From the NCBI RefSeq assembly GCF_910594985.1, contig NZ_CAJVCE010000017.1, forward strand, positions 96,618 through 160,617: a stretch of 64,000 nucleotides of DNA, given 5' to 3'. The notes under the pieces were generated by a model, which had not been told where the DNA came from, did no database searches, and saw only the letters and a list, made by a program, of their open reading frames with translations. This document shows positions 17,821 to 26,005 of this stretch, piece by piece (position 1 is the first letter of the stretch; every line of letters begins with the position of its first letter). The position numbers were made by a program, and so were the translations under genes. The DNA is from Paenibacillus allorhizosphaerae (GTDB lineage Bacteria > Bacillota > Bacilli > Paenibacillales > NBRC-103111).

Positions 17821-19614
17821 ATGACGACGGTTCAAGGTGTTAACCGATTGCAAGGGAGCTTGCCGAAAATCGGCATTCGCCCCATTATCGACGGCCGCCG
17901 AGGCGGCATACGCGAGTCTCTGGAAGATGTTACAATGGAGATGGCCCGAGCCGTTGCAAGGCTGATCAGTGAGAAGCTGCGCCATTCGAACGGCTTGCCG
18001 GTCGAGTGCGTGATCGCCGATACTTGTATCGGCGGCGCAGCCGAGGCCGCGCAAACCGCGGAGAAATTCGCAAGAAGCGGCGTAGGCGTCAGCCTCTCGG
18101 TCACGCCGTCGTGGTGTTACCCGACGGAAACGATCGATACCGATCCTCATATGCCTAAGGCGATCTGGGGCTTTAACGGCACGGAACGTCCCGGTGCCGT
18201 CTACCTTGCCGCCGCGCTGTCGGCCCATAACCAGAAAGGATTGCCGGCCTTCAGCATCTACGGCCGGGACGTGCAGGATATGGGGGATACGACGATTCCC
18301 GAGGACGTGCAGGCGAAGCTGCTGCAATTCGTCAAAGCCGGCCTTGCCGTAGCGACGATGCGCGGTAAGTCGTACTTATCGATGGGCAACGTATCGATGG
18401 GGATTGCCGGCTGCATTGCCGACGAATCGTTCTTCCAGCGGTATCTCGGCATGCGCAACGAGTACGTCGATATGTCGGAATTCGTCCGCCGCATGGAGCT
18501 GGGCATTTACGATAAGGAAGAGTACGAGCGCGCGCTTGCTTGGGCGAAGGAGCATTGCAAGGAAGGCGCCGACGTCAACCCGCCTCATCTGCAAAGAACG
18601 CGGGAGCAGAAGGACGGCGATTGGGAAACGGTTGTCAAAATGGCGCTGATCGCGCGCGACCTCATGATCGGCAATCCGAAGCTGAACGATATCGGATATG
18701 GGGAAGAAGCGCTCGGTCACAATGCGATTGCCGCGGGCTTCCAAGGCCAGCGGGCGTGGACGGATTTTTTCCCGAACGGCGACTTCATGGAAGCGATCCT
18801 TACAAGCTCCTACGACTGGAACGGCATTCGCGAGCCTTTCGTGCTCTCTACGGAAAACGACACGTTGAACGCCGTGACGATGCTGATGGGCCATCTGCTG
18901 ACCGATGCGGCGCAAATTTTTGCCGATGTGCGCACGTTCTGGAGCCCGGATGCGGTCAAGCGGGTGACCGGCTACACGCTGGAAGGACGCGCGGCGCAAG
19001 GCGTTATCCACCTGATCAACTCCGGGCCGGCCGCCCTCGACGGGACGGGGCGGCAGACGGTGGACGGCGAACCTGCCATGAAGCCGTTCTGGGACATTAC
19101 CGGGGAGGAAGTAAAGAAAAGCCTGGAAGCCACGCAGTGGTGCCCGGCGGTCGACTTTTTCCGGGGCGGGGGCTTTTCCACCGACTTTACGACGCGCGGC
19201 GGCATGCCGGTTACAATGGCCCGCATCAATGTGATCCAAGGGCTCGGGCCGGTGCTGCAGCTGGCGGAAGGGTACACCGTCGAGCTGCCCGATGACGTGC
19301 ACGACAAGCTGGACCAGCGCAGCAATCCGACCTGGCCGACGACCTGGTTCGTCCCGAACCTTACGGGAACCGGGGCATTCAAGGATGTATATTCGGTGAT
19401 GAATAACTGGGGATCGAACCATAGCGCCGTCAGCTACGGGCATATCGGGGCGGACCTGATCACCTTGGCGTCCATGCTGCGCATACCGGTATGCATGCAT
19501 AACGTCACCGAGGACCGGCTGTTCCGACCGAGCGCCTGGGCGGCTTTCGGAGTATCGGACCCGACCGGGGCGGACTTCAGAGCTTGCGCGAATTTTGGAC
19601 CTTTGTATAAATAG
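17821..19614 (+). CDS. fucI: L-fucose/D-arabinose isomerase
   Basis: A 597-residue ketol isomerase recognised along its full length as FucI (SLPKIGIRPIIDGRRGGIRES near the start, WGFNGTERPGAVYLAAALSAH, and the metal-site blocks REPFVLSTEND, FADVRTFW and NWGSNH). The enzyme interconverts L-fucose with L-fuculose and D-arabinose with D-ribulose using manganese in a cytoplasmic hexamer. The ATG at 17821 follows GAGGAGA and restores the family N-terminus; the frame upstream is operator DNA. The next gene is an AraB-type kinase and no fuculose-phosphate aldolase is present, which points to D-arabinose use at least as much as to fucose. Confidence 0.93.
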   Translation: MTTVQGVNRLQGSLPKIGIRPIIDGRRGGIRESLEDVTMEMARAVARLISEKLRHSNGLPVECVIADTCIGGAAEAAQTAEKFARSGVGVSLSVTPSWCYPTETIDTDPHMPKAIWGFNGTERPGAVYLAAALSAHNQKGLPAFSIYGRDVQDMGDTTIPEDVQAKLLQFVKAGLAVATMRGKSYLSMGNVSMGIAGCIADESFFQRYLGMRNEYVDMSEFVRRMELGIYDKEEYERALAWAKEHCKEGADVNPPHLQRTREQKDGDWETVVKMALIARDLMIGNPKLNDIGYGEEALGHNAIAAGFQGQRAWTDFFPNGDFMEAILTSSYDWNGIREPFVLSTENDTLNAVTMLMGHLLTDAAQIFADVRTFWSPDAVKRVTGYTLEGRAAQGVIHLINSGPAALDGTGRQTVDGEPAMKPFWDITGEEVKKSLEATQWCPAVDFFRGGGFSTDFTTRGGMPVTMARINVIQGLGPVLQLAEGYTVELPDDVHDKLDQRSNPTWPTTWFVPNLTGTGAFKDVYSVMNNWGSNHSAVSYGHIGADLITLASMLRIPVCMHNVTEDRLFRPSAWAAFGVSDPTGADFRACANFGPLYK

Positions 19615-19631
19615 AAAGGATGTATTTCAGT

Positions 19632-21299
19632 ATGGGTTCTACGAAGTATGCGATCGGCATCGATTACGGAACGGAGTCCGGAAGGGCGCTGCTCGCCGAT
19701 ATATCGACCGGGGAAGAAATTGCGGTTCATGTGACGCCTTATGCGCATGGGGTCATGACCGAAAAGCTGCCTTTATCGGAAAAGCGGCTGGAGCATGAAT
19801 GGGCGCTGCAGCATCCGCAGGATTATCTGGACGTGCTGTACCGCTCCGTTCCCGAAGTAATCCGCCAATCGGGCGTAAATCCGGACGATGTGGTCGGCAT
19901 CGGCGTCGATTTCACATCCTGCACGATCCTGCCGGTCGATGCGCAAGGTACGCCGCTGTGCTTTGATCCGGCGTTGGCGGGCGACCCGCACAGCTGGGTG
20001 AAGTTGTGGAAGCATCATGCCGCCCAGGAAGAGGCGGATGCAATCAATGAACACGCGTCACGTTCCGATCAGCGGTTTCTCGCCCGCTATGGCGGCAAAA
20101 TCTCCTCCGAATGGATGCTGCCGAAGCTGTGGCAGGTGCTGCGCGAAGCGCCGGACATCTATGCACGGGCGGACCGCTTCATGGAAGCAGCCGATTGGGT
20201 GCCGTTCACGATGACCGGCGAATTCGTGCGCAGCAGCTGTGCGGCAGGGTACAAAGCGTTGTGGCACAAAGAGGACGGCTATCCGGCCGGTTCGTTCTTC
20301 GCTGAGCTGGACCCGGCTCTGGGCGATGTGTTCGAGACGAAGCTTCGCGGATCGATCGTACCGCTCGGCACGAAAGTAGGCAGGCTCACAGCGGAAATGG
20401 CAGAACGCATGGGACTTCGGCCGGGCATCGCGGTGGCGGTCGGCATCGTGGATGCCCATGCGGGCGTGCCGGGGTGCGGCGTCGTAACCCCGGGCAGGTT
20501 AGTCATGGCGATGGGCACGTCCACCTGCCATCTGCTGCTCAGCGACGAAGAGCTGCACGTCGAAGGCATTAGCGGCGTCGTGGCGGACGGCATCGTCCCG
20601 GGTTTCTTCGGCTATGAAGCGGGCCAGCCCGCCGTCGGCGATATTTTCGCCTGGTACGTGGACAAAGCGGTCCCGGCCTATGTGCGGGAGGAAGCGTCGG
20701 CGGAAGGCATCAGCGTGCACGAGTGGCTGGAACGCCGCGCAGCGGCTTATAAGCCGGGCGAGAACGGGCTGCTTGCGCTCGACTGGTGGAACGGCAACCG
20801 TTCCGTTCTCGACGATTCCGACTTGAGCGGACTCATCGTAGGGCTTACGCTGCAGACGAAGCCGGAGGAGATATACCGCGCCTTGATCGAAGCGACCGCC
20901 TTCGGCACGCGCCGCATTATCGACGCCTTTCAGGACGGTGGAATTCAAGTCGCAGAGCTCGTTGCCTGCGGCGGGCTTCCTCAGCGCAACCGGATGCTGA
21001 TGCAGATCTACGCGGACGTCACGGGCCGCGAAATTCACATTGCCGCTTCGTCGCAAACGCCGGCGCTGGGCTCCGCGATCTACGGCGCGGTGGCGGCCGG
21101 ATCGGCCGAAGGCGGATACGATTCCGTTCCCGAGGCGGCCTCGCATATGGCGCGGCTCAAGGAAGAAACGTATAAGCCGATTCCGGCCCATGCGGCGGTG
21201 TACGACCGGTTGTATGCAGAGTATCGCAAGCTTCACGATTATTTCGGCCGGGGCGGCAATGATGTGATGCGAGCATTGCGCGAATTGAAACACAAATAA
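19632..21299 (+). CDS. araB: Ribulokinase (AraB type)
   Basis: A 555-residue FGGY-family sugar kinase that closely follows B. subtilis AraB (IGIDYGTESGRALL, WALQHPQDYLDVL, SSEWMLPK, MGTSTCHLLL, LALDWWNGNRS), not the shorter fuculokinase FucK. AraB phosphorylates L-ribulose and can accept D-ribulose. I place the start at the ATG at 19632, twelve bases after AAAGGA; an ATG at 19620 would abut that site. It begins 17 bases after fucI and shares its promoter. Paired with FucI it would turn D-arabinose into D-ribulose 5-phosphate, a pentose phosphate intermediate. L-arabinose isomerase and epimerase genes are absent here. Confidence 0.9.
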   Translation: MGSTKYAIGIDYGTESGRALLADISTGEEIAVHVTPYAHGVMTEKLPLSEKRLEHEWALQHPQDYLDVLYRSVPEVIRQSGVNPDDVVGIGVDFTSCTILPVDAQGTPLCFDPALAGDPHSWVKLWKHHAAQEEADAINEHASRSDQRFLARYGGKISSEWMLPKLWQVLREAPDIYARADRFMEAADWVPFTMTGEFVRSSCAAGYKALWHKEDGYPAGSFFAELDPALGDVFETKLRGSIVPLGTKVGRLTAEMAERMGLRPGIAVAVGIVDAHAGVPGCGVVTPGRLVMAMGTSTCHLLLSDEELHVEGISGVVADGIVPGFFGYEAGQPAVGDIFAWYVDKAVPAYVREEASAEGISVHEWLERRAAAYKPGENGLLALDWWNGNRSVLDDSDLSGLIVGLTLQTKPEEIYRALIEATAFGTRRIIDAFQDGGIQVAELVACGGLPQRNRMLMQIYADVTGREIHIAASSQTPALGSAIYGAVAAGSAEGGYDSVPEAASHMARLKEETYKPIPAHAAVYDRLYAEYRKLHDYFGRGGNDVMRALRELKHK

Positions 21300-21305
21300 T
21301 CGGCG

Positions 21306-21463
21306 TGCCGGAAAGCGGGAACAGATGGATGCAGCTTACGCCGATGGGCCGTCCGGGGGTTCCGGAAGAACGGGGCGGGATTGCCGTTTACTTGGCTTCC
21401 GAAGCTTCATCGTACGTAACAGGCAGTGTGTTCACCGTCGATGGCGGGTACACGATTTGGTAG
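21306..21463 (+). pseudogene. C-terminal remnant of a short-chain dehydrogenase
   Basis: Without any start codon in the expected place, the plus strand encodes a typical SDR tail: LTPMGRPGVPEE, VYLASEASSYVTG and FTVDGGYTIW, then TAG at 21461. These blocks are the last 45 or so residues of sugar-alcohol or gluconate dehydrogenases. The catalytic and cofactor parts are missing, and the upstream bases already belong to araB, so it is the stump of a deleted gene. Confidence 0.7.
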
Positions 21464-21500
21464 TTGTACCGGAACGTAAATGTTAATAAAGAAGTGCAGA

Positions 21501-21533
21501 TTCCCGGTTCGGTAGCGAGCCGGGAATTATTTA
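21501..21533 (+). terminator. Terminator after araB and the dehydrogenase remnant
   Basis: TTCCCGG (21501-21507) pairs with CCGGGAA (21520-21526), followed by a T-rich tract. Confidence 0.65.
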
Positions 21534-21641
21534 TTTGTTCGTGTAGTTTTTGGTTGTTTTTCATTGACTTTATTTGTCTTTGGCGAGTATGATGAAGGGG
21601 AATAAGGAACCGGCTGGAGGGATGCTGTCATTGCAATTGCA

Positions 21642-22487
21642 TTGATTCTTGTTTTATGTTCAGGGTTGGCGCATGCGATCTGGAATTTGTTCACCAAAAC
21701 AAGTAAAAACAAAATCGTATTTCTGTGGTCGATTCATATTGCGTCATTCGTGCTGCTGCTTCCGTATTTCGTTATCGAGGTCGCTCGAGCTTCCATTCCG
21801 CTTCAGGGGTACTTGTTCATCCTGCTGTCGATGGCGTTTCAAATGGGGTATTTTTTGCTGCTCCCTTATGTTTACAGCCATGGCGAGATGTCGCAAGTAT
21901 ACCCGATTATGCGCGGCACCGGCGCATTGCTCGTCCCGCTCTTCAGCGTATGGGTGTACGACGAATCGATGTCCGCGGCCGGTTGGGTCGGCGTATGCTG
22001 CATTGTAGCCGGCATGTTCGCCCTTGGCGGGTTTATCAAGAAGGATCGCTGGACGGCTGCGGCTTGGCGGGCAATCACGCCCGCGCTGCTCGTCGGACTG
22101 TGCATTACCGGATATGTCATGACCGATAAAATGGTGCTGCACTATATGTCGCCCTTATCTTTAATCGAGGTCAGCAACATCGCCTATGCGATTGTGCTTA
22201 CGCCGGCGGTCCTCCGTTCGGGCAACCAGCTTAAAGAAGAATGGCAGGCGAACGCCCGCACCATCATGCTCGGCACGATATTCTCGCCGGGCTCGTATTT
22301 GCTGTTCCTGTTCGCCGTCAAGTTAGCGCCGTTGTCGCATTTAGCTCCGATTCGCGAAATCGGCACCGTGTTCGGCGCGATGCTCGGCGTGTTGTTGCTG
22401 AAGGAAGCGGGCGGAGTGAGGCGGATCCTGTTGTCTGCGGTCATTACAATGGGCGTGATCATGATCGGTTTTTGGGGCAATCCGTAA
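21642..22487 (+). CDS. EamA-family membrane transporter
   Basis: A drug/metabolite transporter of about 281-285 residues with roughly ten hydrophobic segments in two EamA repeats (SGLAHAIWNLFTK in the first, GSYLLFLFAVKLAPLSHLAPIREIG in the second). Substrate unknown; relatives export amino acids or metabolites. The TTG at 21642 is about 20 bases from the GGAGGG at 21617-21622, whereas an in-frame ATT at 21630 is ideally placed and would add MAIA, the usual family N-terminus. The real start may therefore be the rare ATT. It is followed 35 bases later by the phosphodiesterase gene and probably cotranscribed. Confidence 0.85.
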   Translation: MILVLCSGLAHAIWNLFTKTSKNKIVFLWSIHIASFVLLLPYFVIEVARASIPLQGYLFILLSMAFQMGYFLLLPYVYSHGEMSQVYPIMRGTGALLVPLFSVWVYDESMSAAGWVGVCCIVAGMFALGGFIKKDRWTAAAWRAITPALLVGLCITGYVMTDKMVLHYMSPLSLIEVSNIAYAIVLTPAVLRSGNQLKEEWQANARTIMLGTIFSPGSYLLFLFAVKLAPLSHLAPIREIGTVFGAMLGVLLLKEAGGVRRILLSAVITMGVIMIGFWGNP

Positions 22488-22522
22488 CATAACGATGAAG
22501 AAGCAAAGAGGAGAATGCTGGA

Positions 22523-23410
22523 ATGGAAAAGAGTCGCATTGCACGCGTCATCATCTTCGGCTGGGACGGGGCGGGAAATTTCGTAACGGCCGCCGAAACG
22601 CCTCATTTGGACAACTTGATTCGGCAGGGGACGTTTGCCTTTGACGCCCTGACCGTGTCGCCGACAATCAGCGCCCAGTGCTGGGGTGCACTCATGCACG
22701 GAGTAACGCCGGATAAACATGGCCTAACGAATGAAATCGTCGGCAGACAGACGTATCCCGACGACTCGCCGTATCCTTCGATCTTCCGGGCGGCCAGAGA
22801 GGCCGATCCCGATGCGAAGCTGGCCTCGTTCTGCTCGTGGAACCCGATTAATCACGGGATCATCGAATCGTCGATCGGCGTACATAAAGCGACGGTGGAG
22901 TTGGCTGACGAAGATGCAAGCCTACCGAACGCCCCCGAGCATAAAGTTCAAAGGGCATCGGCGATCGATCGCCGGCTTGCTATGGACGCCGCTTCGTACA
23001 TCCGTGCCAATTCCGACGTGAAGCTGCTGTACATCGATTTCGATTTGCCGGATGCGGCCGGGCATCAGTTCGGGTACAATACGCCAGAACAGCTCCAGGC
23101 GATCGGGGAGACGGATGGGCATACGGGGATCGTGCTGCGTGCTATAGAGGAAGCCGGCATTCTCGAAGACAGCCTGATCATTGTCGTATCCGATCATGGC
23201 GGAGGCGGGGAGCGCTCCCATCAACACGGCAGCGATCATCCGCTGGACAAAACGATTTTCTGGGGATGCGTCGGTCCGGGAATCGCACCGGGCGCTGCGC
23301 TGGAACAAAGCATGACGATAACGGATACGGCCGCCGTCGTCGCTCACGCGCTCGGTTTTGCCGCACCCGCTTCATGGGAAGCGAAGCTTCCGCAGCGTTT
23401 GTTCACTTGA
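22523..23410 (+). CDS. Alkaline-phosphatase-superfamily phosphodiesterase/nucleotide pyrophosphatase
   Basis: A 295-residue metal hydrolase of the type I phosphodiesterase family. Metal-site blocks are visible: FGWDGAG near residue 13, the putative nucleophile region SPTISAQCWGALMHG near 50, IDFDLPDAAGH near 170 and VVSDHGGGGERSHQHG near 225. It has no signal peptide and so is cytosolic. The substrate (nucleotide, phosphonate or sugar phosphodiester) cannot be inferred. It ends four bases from the convergent DeoR-type regulator. Confidence 0.8.
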   Translation: MEKSRIARVIIFGWDGAGNFVTAAETPHLDNLIRQGTFAFDALTVSPTISAQCWGALMHGVTPDKHGLTNEIVGRQTYPDDSPYPSIFRAAREADPDAKLASFCSWNPINHGIIESSIGVHKATVELADEDASLPNAPEHKVQRASAIDRRLAMDAASYIRANSDVKLLYIDFDLPDAAGHQFGYNTPEQLQAIGETDGHTGIVLRAIEEAGILEDSLIIVVSDHGGGGERSHQHGSDHPLDKTIFWGCVGPGIAPGAALEQSMTITDTAAVVAHALGFAAPASWEAKLPQRLFT

Positions 23411-23414
23411 TCAT

Positions 23415-24200
23415 TTATTTCCCGGCGATATGCCAACGAACATGATGGCGCTTCAAGGCGGATCCCCACTCCGCCGGAGGCGCCTGGTTGCTTACGATAT
23501 GCGCAATGTTGCTCAAGTCGCTAATTTTGTACGGATAACGGAGATCCAGCTTCGAAGCGTCGGCAACAACGACGGTGGTGTCCGCATGCGCCATCGCCTT
23601 GCGGGAGATGGACGCCTTGCCGCCATCCAGGGACGTGATTCCGGATTCCGCCTGAAGGCCGTCAACGGAGATGATCGCTTTATCGACATAATATCGCCCG
23701 AGCCACTCTTCCGTCATCGAACCGGTGCTGCGGGCGTGTCTTGCTTCCAACTCGCCTCCAAGGAAGATGACGCGTCCCTCGAACCGGCCCTGATTGATTC
23801 TCTCCATCAGCAGAGAAGCGGCGGGAAACGAGTGGGTCAGTATCGTCAGGTCACGCTGCTGCAAATAAGGGATCATGCAAAGCGGCGTCGTTCCCTCATC
23901 TAGAAACAACAGCTCGCCGTCTTGAACTAACCCGGCCGCATACCGGCCGATGCTGTCCTTCTCGTCGCGATGCAGCGCCATCCGTTCCAGATGAGGCGGT
24001 TCATCGCGGTTTTCTTGGGGCTTCACGGCACCGCCGTATACTTTTCTAAGCTGTCCTTCGCTTTCCAGCTCGTCCAAATATCTTCGCACCGATTCTTTGG
24101 ATACGTCTAACCGTGCCACCAAATCGGATGTCGTCACTTTTCCTTCCAATTCCAGAAGCTCGAGAATGATACGTTTGCGGTCTTCGCTGGCGAGAGACAT
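23415..24200 (-). CDS. DeoR/GlpR-family transcriptional regulator
   Basis: A 261-residue regulator. Residues 5-57 hold the DeoR winged helix-turn-helix (RIILELLELEGKVTTSDLV, SKESVRRYLDELE) and residues 75-250 the DeoR sugar-phosphate sensor with SVDGLQAESGI. The ATG at 24200 follows GGAGGA; a longer frame up to 24269 would run across a likely operator. Such proteins usually repress a neighbouring sugar gene set; its target here is unclear, as the next plus-strand genes lie beyond a terminator. Confidence 0.85.
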   Translation of the reverse strand: MSLASEDRKRIILELLELEGKVTTSDLVARLDVSKESVRRYLDELESEGQLRKVYGGAVKPQENRDEPPHLERMALHRDEKDSIGRYAAGLVQDGELLFLDEGTTPLCMIPYLQQRDLTILTHSFPAASLLMERINQGRFEGRVIFLGGELEARHARSTGSMTEEWLGRYYVDKAIISVDGLQAESGITSLDGGKASISRKAMAHADTTVVVADASKLDLRYPYKISDLSNIAHIVSNQAPPAEWGSALKRHHVRWHIAGK

Positions 24201-24220
24201 GCCGAAGGCTTCCTCCTTCT

Positions 24221-24255
24221 CATTTACGCTTGTATTAAGAACTTTAACGTAAATG
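24221..24255. promoter_or_regulatory. Inverted repeat before the DeoR-type gene
   Basis: CATTTACG (24221-24228) and CGTAAATG (24248-24255) form a perfect eight-base inverted repeat around a 19-base AT-rich centre, 20 bases upstream of the regulator start. Self-regulation by the DeoR protein is a reasonable guess. Confidence 0.5.
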
Positions 24256-24304
24256 CCGCCGCATCTCAAGCAGGAGCGGAAAAGGTACCCTATTGCCTAA
24301 CAAC

Positions 24305-24347
24305 AAGCCCGAATTCGTGCACGCTGCGTGCAGCCGAGGGCTTTTTT
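24305..24347 (+). terminator. Hairpin terminator upstream of the sulfatase gene
   Basis: AAGCCC and GGGCTT with an inner GTGCACG/CGTGCAG pairing, then six T. It separates the DeoR region from the sulfatase gene. The remaining bases to 24498 show no further recognisable signal. Confidence 0.7.
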
Positions 24348-24498
24348 CGCTGCGGCAAGAATGCTTCTATATCCGTCTGCGATGAATCGTAAGATATGTC
24401 AAAAACTTCGAAACGAAGGCCATAGGATGCGGCGCATTCTCATGATAAGATGCAGTTAACAGGAAGAAGATCATCGAAGGGAAGGGTGATAACGGGCA

Positions 24499-25977
24499 AT
24501 GAACCAAACGAAGGCGGACCTGAAATCTCGTCCCAATATTATTTATATTTTGGCGGATGACATGGGGTACGGCGACGTATCGTGTTTCAACGCGCAGTCC
24601 CGGATCCGTACGCCTCACCTGGACAAGATGGCGGAAAGGGGCATGATGTGTACGGATGCTCATTCCAGCTCCGCCGTATGCACGCCGTCCCGTTACAGCA
24701 TACTTACCGGGCGTTACAATTGGCGCTCTTCGCTCAAAAAAGGCGTATTCAACGGGTATTCCCGGCCTCTGATCGAGCAAGGGAGAATGACGGTCGCCTC
24801 GCTGCTGAAAGATGCCGGCTACCGTACGGCTTGTATCGGCAAGTGGCATCTCGGCCTAGATTGGCATTCAAACGAAGGGGCAGCGGGCGATGTGGACTAT
24901 ACGCAGCCGATCAAGAACGGCCCGACGGCTACCGGTTTCGACTATTTCTACGGCATCAGCGCTTCGCTGGATATGCCGCCTTATGTCTATATCGAAAATG
25001 AACGCGTTACCGCGCCGCCGGACCGGATCACACGGGGCGACGACGAGATGGCATGGTGGCGCGAAGGTCCGACGGGAGCGGATTTCCGCCATGAGGAAGT
25101 GCTCCCCCGCTGTACGAGGAAGGTGCTGGAGACGATCGAAGCAGCCGGCGATTCGCCGTTTTTTATTTATTATCCGCTGCCGGCGCCGCATACCCCGATC
25201 TTGCCGAGCGCCGAATTTGAAGGCAAATCCGGAACGAACCGTTATGGTGATTTTGTATTGATGTGCGACGATGTGGTGGGACAAATTATCGGCAAATTGG
25301 AGCAATGCGGTCGCAGCGATCAGACGATCGTCATATTTACAAGCGACAACGGCTGTTCTCCGAAAGCGAATTTTCCGGAATTGGCCGAGATCGGACATCA
25401 TCCGAGCTATCATTTCCGCGGGCACAAAGCGGATATTTACGAAGGCGGGCATCGCGTGCCGCTGCTCATTCAATGGCCGGAACGGATCAAGGCCGGCTCG
25501 GTATCGCACGAGGCGGTATGCTTGTCCGATTTGATGGCGACGGTGGCCGAGCTTCTCGGGCGGCGTTTGCCGGAGGACGCGGGGGAGGACAGCGTCAGCA
25601 GCTTGCCGGTTTGGCTGGGACATCCATTATCCGGCCCGCTAAGGGAAGCTGTCGTGCATCATTCCATTAACGGGTCGTTCTCGATACGGAAAGGGAGATG
25701 GAAGCTGGAGCTGTGTCCCGGTTCGGGAGGCTGGAGCGATCCGAGGCCGGGGCAGGAGCCGGAAGGTGCACCGCCGATTCAGCTCTACGATCTGGAAAGC
25801 GACATCGGAGAAAGAAGCAATATGCAGGAAAGCTGCCCTGAAGTGGTGGAGGAGCTGCTTGCGCTGCTGATCGCCTATGTCCGTAACGGACGCAGTACGC
25901 CGGGAGAAAGACAAACCAACGCGGGCGGTACCGAATGGGAGCAGGGGCTGGAATGGATGCGGCATATCAACGGGTAA
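24499..25977 (+). CDS. Cytosolic type I sulfatase
   Basis: A 492-residue arylsulfatase-family enzyme. Metal-binding Asp20-Asp21 lie in ILADDMGYGD, and Cys61 in CTPSR is the residue converted to formylglycine. Further blocks are GKWHLG, PAPHTP and TSDNG. No signal peptide is present, so it should desulfate small sugars or oligosaccharides after uptake. The CxPSR form is served by the oxygen-dependent formylglycine-generating enzyme or the radical-SAM maturase; neither gene is in the window. Together with the lyases it suggests a sulfated polysaccharide as food, which is inference. Confidence 0.88.
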   Translation: MNQTKADLKSRPNIIYILADDMGYGDVSCFNAQSRIRTPHLDKMAERGMMCTDAHSSSAVCTPSRYSILTGRYNWRSSLKKGVFNGYSRPLIEQGRMTVASLLKDAGYRTACIGKWHLGLDWHSNEGAAGDVDYTQPIKNGPTATGFDYFYGISASLDMPPYVYIENERVTAPPDRITRGDDEMAWWREGPTGADFRHEEVLPRCTRKVLETIEAAGDSPFFIYYPLPAPHTPILPSAEFEGKSGTNRYGDFVLMCDDVVGQIIGKLEQCGRSDQTIVIFTSDNGCSPKANFPELAEIGHHPSYHFRGHKADIYEGGHRVPLLIQWPERIKAGSVSHEAVCLSDLMATVAELLGRRLPEDAGEDSVSSLPVWLGHPLSGPLREAVVHHSINGSFSIRKGRWKLELCPGSGGWSDPRPGQEPEGAPPIQLYDLESDIGERSNMQESCPEVVEELLALLIAYVRNGRSTPGERQTNAGGTEWEQGLEWMRHING

Positions 25978-26005
25978 AGGAACGGTATGAAGTTAAGCAT
26001 TGCTT

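Noticed and set aside
18376..19500. A 374-residue minus-strand frame opposite fucI
   Set aside because: fucI is recognised along its full length, and the reverse frame is an Arg/His-rich shadow without family features.
17821..21299. Calling the operon a classical fucose operon (fucI-fucK)
   Set aside because: The kinase is of AraB type and no fuculose-phosphate aldolase is present.
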